Source of the DNA: JADJEK01 sp052034255
GTDB taxonomy: Bacteria > Planctomycetota > B15-G4 > JADJEK01
Reading direction: 5' to 3'
Assembly (NCBI GenBank): GCA_052034255.1
Contig: JBPOIU010000019.1
Span: 8,509-72,508 of the forward strand
Length of the DNA stretch: 64,000 bases
Part shown: piece after piece, positions 63,922-64,000 of the stretch
How the letters are laid out: each line of letters starts with the position of its first letter
How positions within the stretch are numbered: the stretch's first letter is position 1
Notes under the pieces: generated by a model
The model's database searches: none
What the model saw: only the letters and a program-made list of their open reading frames with translations
What the model was told of the DNA's origin: nothing
Translations under genes and position numbers: made by a program

Positions 63922-64000
63922 GCCCCCTCGTTGGGGCCCGGGGCGGGCGGACCACCCCCAGGGCGGGCCCACCAGCGAGCGGGGCGGCCCCGGGGGAGAC

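Overview
The window is very GC-rich DNA that looks chromosomal and most likely comes from a member of the Planctomycetota. Supporting signs are an ECF sigma factor of the planctomycete type translationally coupled to a kinase-TPR protein, three separate Hanks-type Ser/Thr kinases, many large secreted proteins (LamG, beta-propeller, HEAT-VWA, fasciclin), a fused ccoN-ccoO oxidase, and dense tail-to-head operons with 4-base ATGA/GTGA overlaps. The lineage is inferred from gene style; there is no rRNA or tRNA in the window to test it.

Layout. 1-2.1 kb: 3' part of an error-prone polymerase DnaE2. 2.2-6.2 kb (minus): secreted TPR/CHAT protease-like protein and a secreted partner. 6.7-8.1 kb (plus): fasciclin protein and an AhpD-like protein. 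8.2-11.2 kb (minus): a redoxin/cytochrome c/copper monooxygenase fusion and a secreted propeller. 11.8-14.6 kb (minus): a three-gene nitrate/taurine-type ABC importer whose binding protein is interrupted by an in-frame UGA followed by a SECIS-like hairpin. 14.7-21.4 kb (minus): large secreted LamG/sugar-dehydrogenase/PKD protein and two tandem paralogous secreted repeat proteins. 21.6-32.8 kb (plus): sigma factor, kinase-TPR, GH63-like glucosidase, a YqjD/YqjE-like membrane cluster, RlmD, and a MauG-type dihaem peroxidase. 32.9-39.9 kb: methyltransferase, kinase, MFS transporter, SDR, HEAT-VWA protein.

40.0-48.4 kb (minus) is a complete cbb3 oxidase operon in the order ccoNO-Q-P-G-H-SafE-I-S, carrying structural subunits and the copper/assembly factors together. 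49.0-58.6 kb (minus) is a complete high-affinity potassium operon (small membrane protein-kdpF-A-B-C-secretin-D-E) with a secretin-family outer-membrane protein embedded between kdpC and kdpD. 58.7-62.2 kb is a third kinase fused to an AAA-type ATPase and TPRs, divergent from cysS, which ends at 63.8 kb and is followed by GC-rich hairpins.

The two observations most worth following are the candidate selenocysteine codon in the ABC binding protein (14440-14442) and the secretin inside the kdp operon. No CRISPR array, transposase, prophage, rRNA or tRNA was seen.
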